This document shows positions 20,592-33,033 of a stretch of 64,000 nt of DNA, piece after piece; within the stretch, counting starts at the first letter, position 1; every line of letters starts with the position of its first letter. The translations under genes were made by a program, and so were the position numbers. Source of the stretch: Apirhabdus apintestini. Its GTDB lineage: Bacteria > Pseudomonadota > Gammaproteobacteria > Enterobacterales > Enterobacteriaceae. The stretch covers positions 930,001-994,000 of the forward strand of contig CP138906.1 in assembly GCA_033977085.1 (NCBI GenBank), read 5' to 3'. The notes under the pieces were generated by a model that saw only the letters and a list, made by a program, of their open reading frames with translations, made no database searches and was not told the DNA's origin.

Positions 20592-22614
20592 ATGCTGGAT
20601 AGTCAGTTTGTCGCTCTGACGGCGAAGCAGGCGCGGCAAGGGCATCGCCGGTTGTTAATCATCTCTGGCGACTCAACGTGGACCGAAACCCGCGCTCTTT
20701 CGCTAATTGATTTATTGCCCGGTGACTGGCTGTGGGTGAGCAATGACATGCAGGAACGAGGCTGCCCGCCCGGTGCGTTAAAAACGCTATTGGGGCGGGA
20801 GTTTCTGCACGCGGTATTTGATGCGCGGCACGGGCTGGATGTACAGGCGCTGGCGGCGCTGGCCGGAACGCTCAGGGCTGGCAGTTGGCTGGTGCTACTC
20901 GCGCCTGCGTGGGAAAGGTGGGCGCATTTGCCCGATGCCGATAGCCCGCGCTGGAGCGATAGCCCGCAGCCCATACCAACGCCGCTGTTCATTGAACGTT
21001 TTCAGCATATTGCTCTGCAGGACTCGCGCTGTGCGCGCTGGCTACAGGGCGAGGTGCCGGCGTTACCCGATATTGCCACCTTTCCTGACTGGCATGCTGC
21101 CAGCGGCGCACCTTTGGAACAGCAGAACGCCATTCTTACGGCACTGCGGGCGATGGAGTCGGGCGTTGCCGTAGTTACCGGCCCTCGCGGACGCGGCAAA
21201 TCGGCGCTGGCCGGTATGCTGGCGCACGGTGCGCCTCGCGCCGCTTTGGTCACGGCACCTACTCGCGCCGCCGTTGACATACTGGCTCAATACGCGCAGG
21301 GCAACGGTATATTTATTGCTCCCGATCGCCTGTTAACCATGTTGGATGACGATTGTGCCCCTGCAGCGGACTGGCTTATCGTTGATGAGGCCGCTGCGCT
21401 ACCGCTGCCGCAGCTGCGGCGTCTGATCTCAGCGTTTGCGCGCGTACTGTTAACCACCACGGTGCAGGGATATGAAGGAACCGGGCGCGGCTTTTTACTG
21501 AAATTTTGCGCTGGAGTATCGCAGCTGCGGCGCTTCTCTCTGGGCGCGCCTGTACGCTGGGCGGAAAACGATCCGCTGGAGCGCCTGTTAGATAACATTC
21601 TGTTATTTGATGACTCGCTTCCCCGCTGCCGGAAGAGATAACCCCGTTATTGACGAGCCGCAGTCTGCGCCGTGGCGGCATGAACCGGCGCTTGCGGAGT
21701 CGGCATGGCGGCTGCTGTCCGGTGCGCACTACCGTACATCGCCTCTGGATTTACGGCGCATGATGGATGTGCCCGGCCAGCGCTTTATCTTTGCCCGCCA
21801 TAATAATGCCATCGCAGGCGCGCTGTGGCTGGTTGATGAAGGCGGGCTGGCGCCCGAACTCAGCCGGGCGGTGTGGGCAGGCGTCCGCCGCCCGCGCGGG
21901 AATCTGGTGGCGCAGTCGCTGGCGGCGCACGGAGGCGCGCCGCTGGCGGCGACTCTGCGCGGGCAGCGCGTGAGCCGTATTGCGGTGCATCCGGATCTCC
22001 AGCGGCGCGGATTGGGGCAGCGTCTATTGTCCCGGCTTCGCCAGCGGGCTGACGGCTATGATTATCTTTCCGTCAGCTTTGGTTATACCGGTGAACTGTG
22101 GCGCTTTTGGAAGCGTGCCGGCTTTATTCTGGTGCGTTTTGGCAGCCACAGAGAAGCCAGCAGCGGTTGCTATGCTGCGATGGCACTGTTACCGCTGACG
22201 CCCGCTGGAGCAAGGCTGGCGCGCGGTGAACACCGACGCCTGCGCCGGGACGCCCGCTGGCTTGCCGACTGGATTGATGAGCCGCTCCCGCTGAAATACT
22301 GGCATGATGACTTAACGCTAAACCGGGCCGACTGGCGCGAGCTGGCCGGGTTCGCTTACGGGCATCGTCCGCTGGAGGCCTGCCTCGGCAGTCTGCAGCG
22401 TATGCTGGCCCACTGTTCCTTACCGCTGCAGGCTCTGCGTTCACGTCTTGAGCAGCATTTATTACCGGCGGAGATCTGCGCCAGGTACGCTATTGCCGGA
22501 CGGCGTGCGCTATTGGCCGCGTGGCGTGAGGAAACGGCGCAGGCGATGCGTCAGCTTGCACCGACCTGCGCCCGGGCGCTGGAGCAGCGCCTGAACCAGC
22601 TGAAAAAACGTTAA
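20592..22614 (+). pseudogene. tmcA: tRNA(Met) cytidine acetyltransferase TmcA, one frameshift
   Basis: Makes N4-acetylcytidine at the wobble position of elongator tRNA-Met using acetyl-CoA and ATP. The N-terminal half, 20592-21641, has the RecD-like helicase module with Walker A VVTGPRGRGKSALAG and the DEAA box in WLIVDEAAALPLPQLRR. The C-terminal half, 21607-22614, has the GNAT domain with VSRIAVHPDLQRRGLGQRLL and DYLSVSFGYTGELWRFW, plus the tRNA-binding tail. The break is the C-run at 21621-21624. Restored length is about 673 residues, equal to the family. It starts 6 bases after ypfJ. Confidence 0.9.
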
Positions 22615-23050
22615 CCCCTGTGCCGTGCCCACGGTGATATCACGAGAATGCTCCATGCCTGTGAAGCGCAAAGGTGATGGCGTGCAAGCGCTGGGGGCTG
22701 CCGCTTTTGGTCTTAAAATAAGGTACGAGCGATACCATGATTAATTCTAAATAAATGCGTGGTTTTCCCAGGGCCATCGCCGCTGTTAAGGAAATACGAG
22801 TCAGCCTGGCGCTCGAACTCGGTAGTGTATTTTCTTCCTGCCATGAATAGCGCCTGCATTGCAGGCGCTATGGTTATCCGTAATTCGCTGCCCGTTGGCA
22901 TTTCGTGTTAAACCGCCGGAAAGCCCCGGCGGCGCGTGGGCTGACGCATTCCAGCGTCAAAATTACGATTTACTCACCAGAGGATTTATGCGCTATTGAC
23001 CGTCCGGGGATCGCCTGAGGCAGTAGCGGCATGAATGCTCTGTACGAAGG
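22615..23050. other. Spacer after tmcA, no ypfH
   Basis: E. coli has the esterase gene ypfH beside tmcA; I see no trace of it here. A perfect 9-bp inverted repeat AGCGCCTGC/GCAGGCGCT with an ATT loop lies at 22849-22869, between the converging tmcA and Ig-like genes, but has no T-run on either strand. Otherwise nothing is supported. Confidence 0.5.
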
Positions 23051-23535
23051 TTAGTCTTCGATAGCGGTGGTATAGCGATGAGTAAAGTGCCGTCCATCAA
23101 CAAAGGCCACATCAACATCAATCGTGGCCTGCCTGGCGCTCTCCCTGGATTCTAAGATTGAGCAGGTTGGTTCCCTTATTACCTGCGCCATCATAGTTTT
23201 CATTGCCGGGAGCGCTATAGTCTGGAAAGTAAGCGTGCTGGCAGGCGACGGTAAAGTGCTTCACCACCGGATCGTCATTTTGAAACTCGCCGTTCAGTAA
23301 GCCTCGCAGCGCAATATAATATTCCCCTTTACGGTTAATAGTAGGCGGAATGCTGACCGTGACACTGTATGTCTTTTCGCGAAATGCACACTGGGTTGAA
23401 TCGCTCAATGGAGTGTTATTGTAATGCGCAACGGCGGTGAGCGTGACGGTTTCGTTCGCAGTATCGTTTAGCCACGCAGCCGCGTGGCCCTCGGCGTTGG
23501 TCAATACCGTGACGCTTTGAGCGTCGTTTTCAAAG

Positions 23536-23540
23536 CGGGC
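23536..23540. repeat. Target-site duplication, left, IS copy 1
   Basis: CGGGC immediately before the IS end TGTCAACAAC; repeated exactly at 25497-25501. Removing the IS and one copy joins the two halves of the Ig-like gene. Confidence 0.9.
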
Positions 23541-23608
23541 TGTCAACAACGGGTAAAAAGTGATCCACTTACCGTCACCACCAACGGTCTAATATTGATC
23601 CACCTTGC

Positions 23609-24391
23609 TTACTCAGGATTAGCTTCCGCTATAACCCCGGCCTTTCGTTTCTGCTTCAGTCGATAGCTCTCTCCTTTTATCTGGACTACGTGTGAGTGAT
23701 GTAAGATCCGGTCCAGCATTGCCGATGTCAGGGCTGCATCACCCGCGAACGTCTGGTCCCACTGCCCGAACGGCAGGTTAGAGGTCAGGATCATCGCGCT
23801 CTTTTCGTAACGTTTGGCAATGACCTGGAAGAACAGCTTTGCCTCTTCCTGGCTGAACGGCAGATAGCCTATTTCGTCGATGATGAGCAGTTTGGGGGCC
23901 ATGACACCGCGATTGAGTGTCGTTTTGTAACGCCCCTGACGCTGGGAAGTCGACGAGCTGTAACAGCAGGTCCGCTGCTGTTGTGAAGCGAACCTTGATG
24001 CCCGCCCGTACTGCCTCGTAGCCCATGGCTATCGCCAGATGTGTTTTCCCCACGCCCGAGGGGCCCAGCAACACGATGTTTTCGTTACGTTCGATGAAGC
24101 TCAGGGAACGCAGCGACTGGATTTGCTTCTGAGGTGCGCCGGTGGCGAAGGTGAAGTCGTATTCCTCGAACGTCTTCACCGCCGGGAAGGCTGCCATCCG
24201 CGTGTACATCGCCTGTTTACGCTGATGCCGGGCCAGTTTCTCCTCATGTAGCAGGTGCTCCAGGAAGTCCATATAGCTCCATTCCTGATCCACTGCCTGT
24301 TGCGACAGTGCCGGCGCCGCGCCGATAAGGCTGTCCAGCTGGGCTGTTCAGCAAGCACCATCAGCCGTTGATGTTGTAGTTCGACCATCAT
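23609..24391 (-). pseudogene. istB: IS21 helper ATPase IstB, copy 1, frameshifted
   Basis: AAA+ ATPase that assists IstA, here MMVELQHQRLMVLAEQ onward. Walker A is NIVLLGPSGVGKTHLAIAMG and Walker B is PKLLIIDEIGYLPF. The frame is lost near 24340, where GAACAGCCCAGC differs from the copy 2 version GAACAGATCCAGC, and again near 23945 (LLLQL, then STSQRQGRYKTTLNRG in another frame). The second defect is shared with copy 2. About 260 residues if restored. Confidence 0.88.
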
Positions 24392-25410
<1,019 letters not shown>

Positions 25411-25496
25411 AAGCTCCCCTGTATTCAGAGGAGCAGATTAACCCCTGGATCAGTTTTCAACCGCTGGGGTGGATCAGTTTTGCACCGTTGGTAACA

Positions 25497-25501
25497 CGGG
25501 C
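25497..25501. repeat. Target-site duplication, right, IS copy 1
   Basis: CGGGC directly after the IS end GGTAACA, equal to 23536-23540. Confidence 0.9.
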
Positions 25502-26583
25502 GTTACCGTCCACGCTGATGGTCACCGGCGTATTAGCCAGCGCAGTACCTTCATTGCTAACAATAGAAACAGTGACTTCATTTTTCTCGATACCATTGGA
25601 TGCGGCCCCGCTTGTAGCGTCAAGGGTTAAGGTGTAGGTCAGTTCTGGCACAAAGTGGGCTACGGCCAGCGCCTTTTCGTTGCCTTCGTGGTAGCGGTAG
25701 CTTGCCGCTTCGATGACGCTTTCTGGCCGGGTATTGGTTAAACTCGCGCTTGCCGTTCCATCTTTTTGCGTTACGACGGAAAGCGTTGACTCCCGCTCTC
25801 AGTGAAACGTGCGTGACCGATAGCCTGCAGATCAATAATCACGTGCGGCAGCGGCCGGTTATCATCGCGATGGGTTAAGGCCGCGGTAATAGAATTGCTT
25901 TCTTTGCCGTCGGCGTGGGCGCCGCTTTTTGCATGCAGCGTGAGCCGATACGGGTGGGGCAGTGCGCCGAATCGAGATTGTGCCGAGCCGCGCGCGCGAA
26001 TATTACCGCTATCGTCCAGACTCACGGCGTTAACTGTAACGGTTTCTGCAACCTCACTGGTGATATATGCCTCGCCAATTCCCCTTTTTGTGTGATCACG
26101 GAAAGCTGAGAACCAGCGTTTTGCGTAAAGTGAGCGTGTTTATCCACGCTGAGATCGATAATACGGTGGCTTAGAGGGTTATTTTGCGCGTCTGTCAGTC
26201 GCACCTTTACCGTATTGCGCGCGCTTCCATCCGGCGCTGCGCCTGAGCTTGCTTCAACCTGCAGGCGCTCCGGATCGCTGGGGGTCTGCCGGGTAAAGGT
26301 TGAGGGCGCCTGAGCGGTTAGCGTATGCGCTGCATCGTAGGCGGAAACCGTGACAGTTTCCGCCTGGGCATCAAAGAAGGGGGCTGAACTTCTCCTGTGA
26401 GTCAGTCAGAGCGCTAATAATATTGATGCCGCTGGTAAAGTGCGCGTTCCCGGTCAGAGAAAACAGAAGTGCGGTATTCGCCACTGCGAGAGGCCCGTCA
26501 GTTAGGCGAGCGTATACGATATTGGCGCTTTTATCATCGGCAAATGCCGTTGAGGTAGCGTTAAGGGTAAGTGTAATAGACAT

Positions 26584-27153
26584 TATTGACTCCAATAAAT
26601 ATGTGTAATCAAGGCCAAAGACCCTCTCTGGCGGAGTCAAGGTTGGGGGAAATCAGTAATTAATAACGAGATAATTAGCATGCATTTATTTAGCGTGATA
26701 ACTAAATGGTCGTAACACTCGCTCAAGACGCATGTATTCAGGACGCGTAAAAGCACCTTCAGACGCGGCAGCGGAATTTATCACAGCCGGTCATTACGTG
26801 ACTGGCGCACAAGAGTTGAGGGCGGTTGATAGCGTAATGCGCTTTATATATGCCTCAGCCCGGTGCGGCATTTCGAGCTCAATAGAAGGGCGGGAAAGCG
26901 AGAATTTCCCGTAGCGTATCGCCGGCCAGGCGGCGATAACACCGGCTGCCAGCGAATTAAAGTGTATGCGAGAGCGTGGATTAACGGAGATGCATTGACG
27001 CAATACCTGCGCTGAAGAGGCCAGACTGACTGAAATAGTTTCCGGGAATGAAAGACGCGCGCAGGCTGGGCGATACCTGCTTCAGGAAAACACGCAGAGG
27101 CCGGGCGCGTGAAGCTTATTTTACCGCTGCATGGTCGGCCTCTGACGTAGGGC
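26584..27153. other. Spacer upstream of the Ig-like gene
   Basis: About 570 bases between the Ig-like gene start and the end of ypfN. Apart from the Ig-gene ribosome site I recognise no protein or RNA gene. A GAGGCCG/CGGCCTC inverted repeat with a long loop lies near 27096-27140. Confidence 0.45.
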
Positions 27154-27345
27154 TTACTTTTTCTTCTGCGGCCAGTCGTCCTCATCGTCCCACTTATCAT
27201 TAAAATCGCGGTGCGGCGGCAGCTTTGGACGATTAGCCATATATTTTTTAGGATCGACGCGCTTTAAATCCTTAATCACGTTAATAAAAATGCCCAGTAA
27301 GAGCACCAGTACAATGATCCACCAGTATTTTTCAAGCCATTCCAT
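27154..27345 (-). CDS. ypfN: Small membrane protein YpfN (UPF0370)
   Basis: A 63-residue protein of unknown function. One membrane segment (YWWIIVLVLLLGIFINVI) is followed by a charged cytoplasmic tail KDLKRVDPKKYMANRP and an acidic region ending DDWPQKKK, matching E. coli YpfN. The start at 27345 (MEWLEKYWW) lies 30 bases beyond the dapE stop with an AGGAG site. The frame is open further upstream but only the short form is family-like. Intact. Confidence 0.9.
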   Translation of the reverse strand: MEWLEKYWWIIVLVLLLGIFINVIKDLKRVDPKKYMANRPKLPPHRDFNDKWDDEDDWPQKKK

Positions 27346-27374
27346 GTGATAGCTCCTCTTTAGGCGCTGGTCGA

Positions 27375-28501
27375 TCAGGCGACCAACTGCTCCATAATAC
27401 GTTGATACATACGGGCCAATAATTGCAGGTCCGCAGCGTTGACGCATTCATTAATTTTATGAATGGTCGCGTTAACGGGCCCCAGTTCGACAACCTGCGC
27501 GCCCATGCGTGCGATAAAGCGCCCATCGGAAGTGCCGCCTGTGGTCAGCAGCTGCGGTTTGATTTCATTATAGTGTTCAACGGCGTTAATCACCGCATCC
27601 ACCAGTTTTCCGCGCGACGTCAGAAACGGCTGCCCGGACAGCAGCCAGTCGGCGGTATAACGCAGGCGGTGGCGCTCCAGCAGTTCAGTGACCCGCCGCT
27701 GAATCAGCGTATCCGTAAGCTCGGTGCTAAAACGGAAATTAAACTGGAGAAATAGATCGCCCGGGATCACATTATTACTGCCCGTGCCCGCCTGAATATT
27801 GGCGATTTGCATACTGGTTGGGGGAAAAATGCGTTGCCCTGGTCCCACTCGATACCCACCAGTTCATTGATCATCGGCGCGGCGCGGTGCACCGGGTTAT
27901 CTGCGAGATGGGGATAGGCAACATGCCCCTGCACTCCGTGAATAGTGAGATTACAGGTTAAAGAACCGCGGCGGCCATTTTTGACAACATCGCCCACGAT
28001 TTCACTGCTGGAAGGCTCTCCCACCAGGCAGTAATCAAGGCGCTCGCGCCTTGCCATTAGCGTTTCCACTACTTTTACCGTGCCGTTTTGAGCGCTGGCT
28101 TCTTCATCGGAAGTAATTAAAAACGCCAGCCGACCTTGATGATGGGGATGTGCGGCGACAAAGCGCTCTGCGGCAACAACCATGGCTGCTAAAGACCCTT
28201 TCATATCCGCAGCCCCGCGGCCGAACAGCATACCGTCGCGGATCGTGGGTTCGAACGGCGGATTAATCCAGCGATTAGCGTCGCCGGGCGGCACCACATC
28301 GGTATGTCCGGCAAAGGCCAGCGTTTCACCTTCGCCGCGCCAGGCCCAAAGATTTTGGGTATCTTCAATGTCGATATGTTCAATCGTAAAACCGATAGCG
28401 CGCAGACGTTCAACGAGCAGCGCCTGGCAGCCAGCATCGTCCGGGCTAAGAGAAGGACGACGAATCAACTGTTGAGCCGGCTCTATCACCGGACAGGACA
28501 T
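27375..28501 (-). pseudogene. dapE: Succinyl-diaminopimelate desuccinylase DapE, one frameshift
   Basis: Zinc-dependent M20 deacylase of the lysine/DAP pathway, releasing LL-DAP and succinate; essential in E. coli. The N-terminal metal ligands are in LAFAGHTDVVPPGD, with the catalytic Asp next to it. FGRGAADMKGSLAAMV and ITSDEEASAQNG hold the second Asp and the general-base Glu, and LLTTGGTSDGRFIARMG and ATIHKINECV lie in the C-terminal part. The frame breaks near 27820-27830, in the GGGGAAAAA stretch (expected FFPPTSMQIANIQAGTGS). Restored length is about 375 residues as in E. coli. It overlaps the yffB end closely, and ypfN follows. Confidence 0.92.
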
Positions 28502-28503
28502 GC

Positions 28504-28862
28504 TTACTTTACCTCGCTGAAATACTGTTGATAGCTCTCATCGCGAAAGCCCACCAGTAACGGCGAGTTTGGGCGCTGGAGCAAAGGGCGTTTAATTATC
28601 GCTGGCATTTCCAGCATCAGCGCCGCTGCGCTGGATGCGTCGGTAACTGTGGCGCGACGCGCTTCATCCAGACGGCGCCATGTGGTGCCACGGGTATTCA
28701 ATAACGGCTCCCAGCCTAACGCGTCGATAAATGTATGCAGCAGCGCGGCGTCTAATCCATCGGCGCGATAATCATGAAAACGGTAGTCGATACCCCGCTG
28801 CTCCAGCCAGCGGCGGGCTTTTTCACCGTATCGCAATTCTTAATACCGTAAAGCGTCACCAT
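28504..28862 (-). pseudogene. yffB: ArsC/Spx-family protein YffB, one frameshift
   Basis: Thioredoxin-fold ArsC-like protein of unknown role. The start at 28862 gives MVTLYGIKNCDTVKK with the single N-terminal Cys; the frame then slips in the A-run near 28820 (KKPAAG instead of KKARRWLEQRGIDYRFHDYR). The rest is open: LLNTRGTTWRRLDE and AIIKRPLLQRPN match E. coli. About 118 residues if restored. It directly precedes dapE, as in E. coli. Confidence 0.85.
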
Positions 28863-29053
28863 TATTGTCGCAATCCTTGTTTCTGTTTTTATATAGGCGT
28901 TCGAGACCGCCATAACCCGTTAAGCCCGTCAATATACCGAATCGGGCGGCCTGAGGGGTAATGAATCTGGCGTCAGATCGGGAAAGCGCGCGAAGATTCG
29001 ACGTCTGATGCTGTAAAAATGCGCTTTTCGGATGATTCTTCAGGCCAGCGGCC

Positions 29054-29088
29054 AGAGGCGGTTTCCTGCAACCCTGGAAACCGCCTCT
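29054..29088 (-). terminator. 13-bp hairpin at the acrD stop codon
   Basis: AGAGGCGGTTTCC, a 9-base loop, then the exact complement GGAAACCGCCTCT, beginning at the acrD stop. The stem is strong but no T-run follows on the minus strand, so it may stabilise mRNA or be a rho-assisted end rather than a classical terminator. Confidence 0.55.
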
Positions 29089-32000
29089 CAGGCGTGCTTA
29101 ATCTTCGGGCGATTCGCGTAGCGAAAGCGGCGGCGCACCAGCACGAAAAACAGCGGTACGAAAAAGATAGCCAGTAGTGTGGCGGATAGCATACCGCCGG
29201 TAACGCCGGTACCGACCGCGTGCTGGCTGCCGGAGCCGGCGCCCTGGCTGAGCGCCATAGGAAGCACGCCAAAAATAAATGCCAGCGACGTCATAATAAT
29301 CGGTCGCAGCCGCTGGCGGCAGGCCTGGAGCGTGGCGTCGATAAGATCTTCGCCGCGCGCGTTCAGCGAGCTGGCGAACTCTACAATCAGAATAGCGTTC
29401 TTAGCCGACAAACCGATAACCGTCAGCAGGCCAACCTGGAAGTAGACATCATTTTCTAGTCCGCGCAGCCAGGTTGTGCACAGCGCGCCAACGACGCCCA
29501 GCGGAACTACCAGCATGACGGAGAAGGGAATCGACCAGCTTTCATACAGCGCGGCCAGGCACAGGAACACCACCAGCAGCGAAATAGCGTAAAGCGCCGG
29601 TGCCTGAGCTCCGGACAGGCGTTCCTGCAATGACATGCCGGTCCACTCCAGGCCGTAATTACCCGGAAGCTGACGCGTGAGTGTTTCCATGATATTCATT
29701 GCCGTGCCGCTGCTAACACCGGGGGCGGCTTCACCGACGATTTCAAGCGCCGCGTAGCCGTTATAGCGTTCAAGACGCGGTGAACCGGTTATCCAGCGCG
29801 AGGTGGCGAAAGCGGAAAAAGGCACCATGTTGCCACTGCGATTGCGCACATACCATTTACTAATATCTTCAGGCAGCATGCGGTATTTTGCCGCCGACTG
29901 CACATACACTTTTTCACGCGCCCCCTGTCCATAAAGTCGTTAATGTAGCTGGAGCCCCACGCGGTTTGCAGCGTATTGTTGATGTCGTCAATCGCTACGC
30001 CCATCGCCTGGGCTTTACGCTGATCGATATCGATTTGCAATTGCGGACTGTCATCCAGCCCGTTGTGCCGAACGCGGGTAAGATTAGGAGAACGGGCGGC
30101 GGCTTCAAGCAGCCTGTTACGTGCCGCCATTAGCGCGTCATGCCCTGGCCCGCGTGATCCTGCAGCTCCATATCAAAACCTGCGGCGTTGCCAAGACCGC
30201 TAATCGCCGGCGGGCTGCTGGCGATAACCCGGGCTTCGCGGATGCGGTTAAATGCGCGGGTAGCGCGCTCAATAATCGCGAAGGATGAGGCATCTTTGTT
30301 GGCCGCGCGCGTTTCCCAGTCTTTCAGGCGAATAAACATGCGCGCGACGTTCTGCCCGTTGCCGCCGGGGCCGGCGCCAATAGTGGCGAACACCGAGCGC
30401 ACGTTTTCTTTCTCCTGGGTCATATAATAGCGCTCAACCTGCTGAACGACCTTCAGCGTTTGCTGCTGGGTGGCCCCGGTGGTAATTGAATCGAGGTGGT
30501 AAATACGCCGCGATCTTCCTGGGGCAGGAAGGATGTCGGGAGCCGCATAAAAGCAGCATCATCACGCCTAGCAATACAGCGTAAAGCAGGAGCCAGCGCA
30601 AAGTATGCTGTAGCAAATGTGCAACGCGGTTTTCATAGCGCAGCGTGTAGCGCTCAAAGGTACGATTAAACCAGGCGAAAAAGCCGCGCTGCCCGTGATG
30701 CTCACCTTTTTTAAGCGGTTTGAGCAGCGTTGAACACAGTGCGGGAGTGAGGATTAGCGCGACCAAAACGGAGAGCACCATCGATGACACTATCGTAATG
30801 GAGAACTGGCGGTAAATTGCGCCGGTCGTGCCGCTAAAAACGCCATCGGAACAAATACGGCGGAGAGGACCAGCGCAATCCCCACCAGCGCGCCCTGAAT
30901 CTGCCCCATGGATTTACGCGTAGCCGCACGCGGCGACAGGCCTTCCTCGCTCATCAGGCGCTCAACGTTTTCTACTACTACGATAGCGTCATCGACTAAC
31001 AGCCCTATTGCCAGCACCATGGCGAACATCGTCAGCGTATTAATACTGTAGCCGCACAGCCACAGTACGGCGAAGGTACCAAGCAAGACCACAGGAACGG
31101 CGATGGTCGGAATAAGCGTTGCGCGGAAATTCTGTAAAAACAGGAACATAACTGCGAATACGAGCGCAATCGCCTCCAGTAGCGTTTCCACTACGTCGAT
31201 AATGGATGCCTGAACAAAAGACGTAGTTTCATAAGCCACGCGGTACTCAAGCCCGTGAGGAAAATAGGCGGACAGTTCGTTGAGCCGGGTGAGTGCGCGT
31301 TTCGCCGTTTCCATTTCATTGGCCCCCGAGGCGAGCTTAATGCCCAGCCCCGAGGCGGCCATGCCGTTATAGCGGCTTAAGTAGTCATACTTTTCCGCGC
31401 CCAGCGCGACCTGCGCCACGTCGCCAAGCGTAATCAGCGAGCCGTCCTGATTAACGCGCAGCGTGATAGCGCGAAACTGTTCCGGTGTCTCCAGCAGCGC
31501 CTGGGCGTTAATGGTTGCGTTCAGCGCCTGCTTATCGACGGCCGGCGTTTCGCCCAGTTGACCCACGGCGACCTGGCTATTTTGGGATTTAATCGCATTC
31601 ACCACATCCTGCGTGGTGGCTCGATAGGCGGTCAGTTTATTCGGATCGAGCCAGATGCGCATGGCGTACTGGGTACCATAGGCGTCAACGTCGCCAACGC
31701 CGTTTACCCGGCTCAGCGGATCCTGAATATTGCTGGCGACATAATCGGCGATATCCTGCTTATCCATGCTCCCGTCAGTGGACACAAAGGCTATCATCAG
31801 AATATTAGTATCCCCGGTTTTTCGCACGGTAACGCCCTGATTTTGCACCGCCTGTGGCAGTTTGCGCATCGCAGACTGTAACTGGTTTTGCACCTGCTGT
31901 ACCGCTTCATCCGGGGAGCTTCCCGCTTCAAAGGAGAGCGTGACGGAGGCCTGCCCGGTATTACTGCTTTGTGACGACATATACAGCAGGTTATCAAGGC

Positions 32001-32211
32001 CGGTCATGTTTTGTTCGATAACCTGAGTTACCGTGTTTTCCAGCGTTTGCGCCGACGCGCCCGGATAATTAGCGTTAATGCGCACTTTCGGCGGCGCCAG
32101 ATCGGGATATTGCTCTACAGAGAGTGAAAAAATGGCGAGAGTGCCCGTCAGGCAAATAAGGATAGCCAGTACCCAGGCGAAAATAGGGCGATCGATAAAA
32201 AAATTCGCCAT
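29088..32211 (-). pseudogene. acrD: RND aminoglycoside efflux pump AcrD, about five frameshifts
   Basis: Inner-membrane RND transporter working with AcrA and TolC; exports aminoglycosides and some acidic drugs in E. coli. The first 473 codons (30790-32211) are open: MANFFIDRPIFAWVLAILIC, the porter domain, and the membrane proton-relay helix GLLVDDAIVVVENVERLM with its Asp-Asp pair. The frame is lost near 30830, 30535, 30430, 30135 and 29925, with family sequence on both sides each time (ENVRSVFATIGAGPGGNGQN; GLDDSPQLQIDIDQRKAQAMG; GLLTVIGLSAKNAILIVEF). Total length agrees with 1037 residues. The family and position beside narQ identify AcrD rather than AcrB. Confidence 0.9.
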
Positions 32212-32348
32212 TGAATCAAAATCCTCGTAATACGTGATATCGGGCGGGGGCTTACTTTAGCCTCTGGTACGGACCCAATCGTGGAGAGATTAAGAAGAAA
32301 ATGTAAATTATCGTTGAAGATTGCAGGCCGGATGGCCTGCATCAGGTG

Positions 32349-32994
32349 CTATGAATGACGTGATTCCAGATACATGACGGTTGCCGCGACCCGCGAGCGA
32401 ACGTTGAGTTTTCGCAACACATTGCGAATATGCACTTTTACCGTTTCTTCAGAAATAAACAGCGCGGCGGCAATTTCTTTGTTTGACATCCCGCGTCCCA
32501 GCCTCCTGTAGTACATCCAGTTCACGGCTGGTTAATAGCGCTAACGGCGATTTTTCGTCTTCTTTCGATTCTCTGGTCGCGAGGTATTCGCGTACTTTTT
32601 CACTGAAGGCCTCCTGGTTTTGCGCACCGTGGAGAATTGCCTGCAAAAGTTCGTCTGGATCGCTGTCTTTAAGAAGGTAGCCGTCTGCGCCTGCATCGAT
32701 TAACGCATACACGTCAGAAGCTGCGTCGGAGACGGTCAGAACGATGATACGCGCACTGATGCCATCGCGGCGCAGCGCCTGCAGCGTATCCAGACCGCTC
32801 AGTCCTTTCATATTAAGATCTAACAATATCAAATCCGGGGTTAGCCGGTTAGCCATACTGATGGCCTCTGCGCCGCTGCTGGCTTCACCGACAACGTTAA
32901 ATGACGGTTCGTTCTGCAATAGTTGATGCAGGCCGCGTCGCATAAGTGGGTGATCGTCGACAATCAGTACCTGATAGCAATGTGAATGTGGCAT
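32349..32994 (-). pseudogene. narP: Nitrate/nitrite response regulator NarP, one frameshift
   Basis: Two-component regulator with receiver and LuxR-type output domains. The start MPHSHCYQVLIVDDHPLMRRG at 32994 carries the acidic pocket; the phosphorylated Asp is in DLILLDLNMKGLSG, and the conserved Lys in YLLKDSDPDELL. At LTSRELDVLQEAG the frame breaks near 32505 (G-run); in the restored frame MSNKEIAAALFISEETVKVHI and NVLRKLNVRSRVAATV complete the helix-turn-helix to the stop at 32349. The sequence is nearer E. coli NarP (about 215 residues) than NarL. Unlike E. coli, it lies directly after its sensor narQ. Confidence 0.87.
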
Positions 32995-33033
32995 GATGCG
33001 TATCCTGGAGCGTTGCAATGTTCCAAATGTTTA

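Noticed and set aside
22713..22901. 62-codon minus-strand open frame after tmcA
   Set aside because: No ribosome site or family resemblance; it spans a 9-bp inverted repeat and looks like chance.
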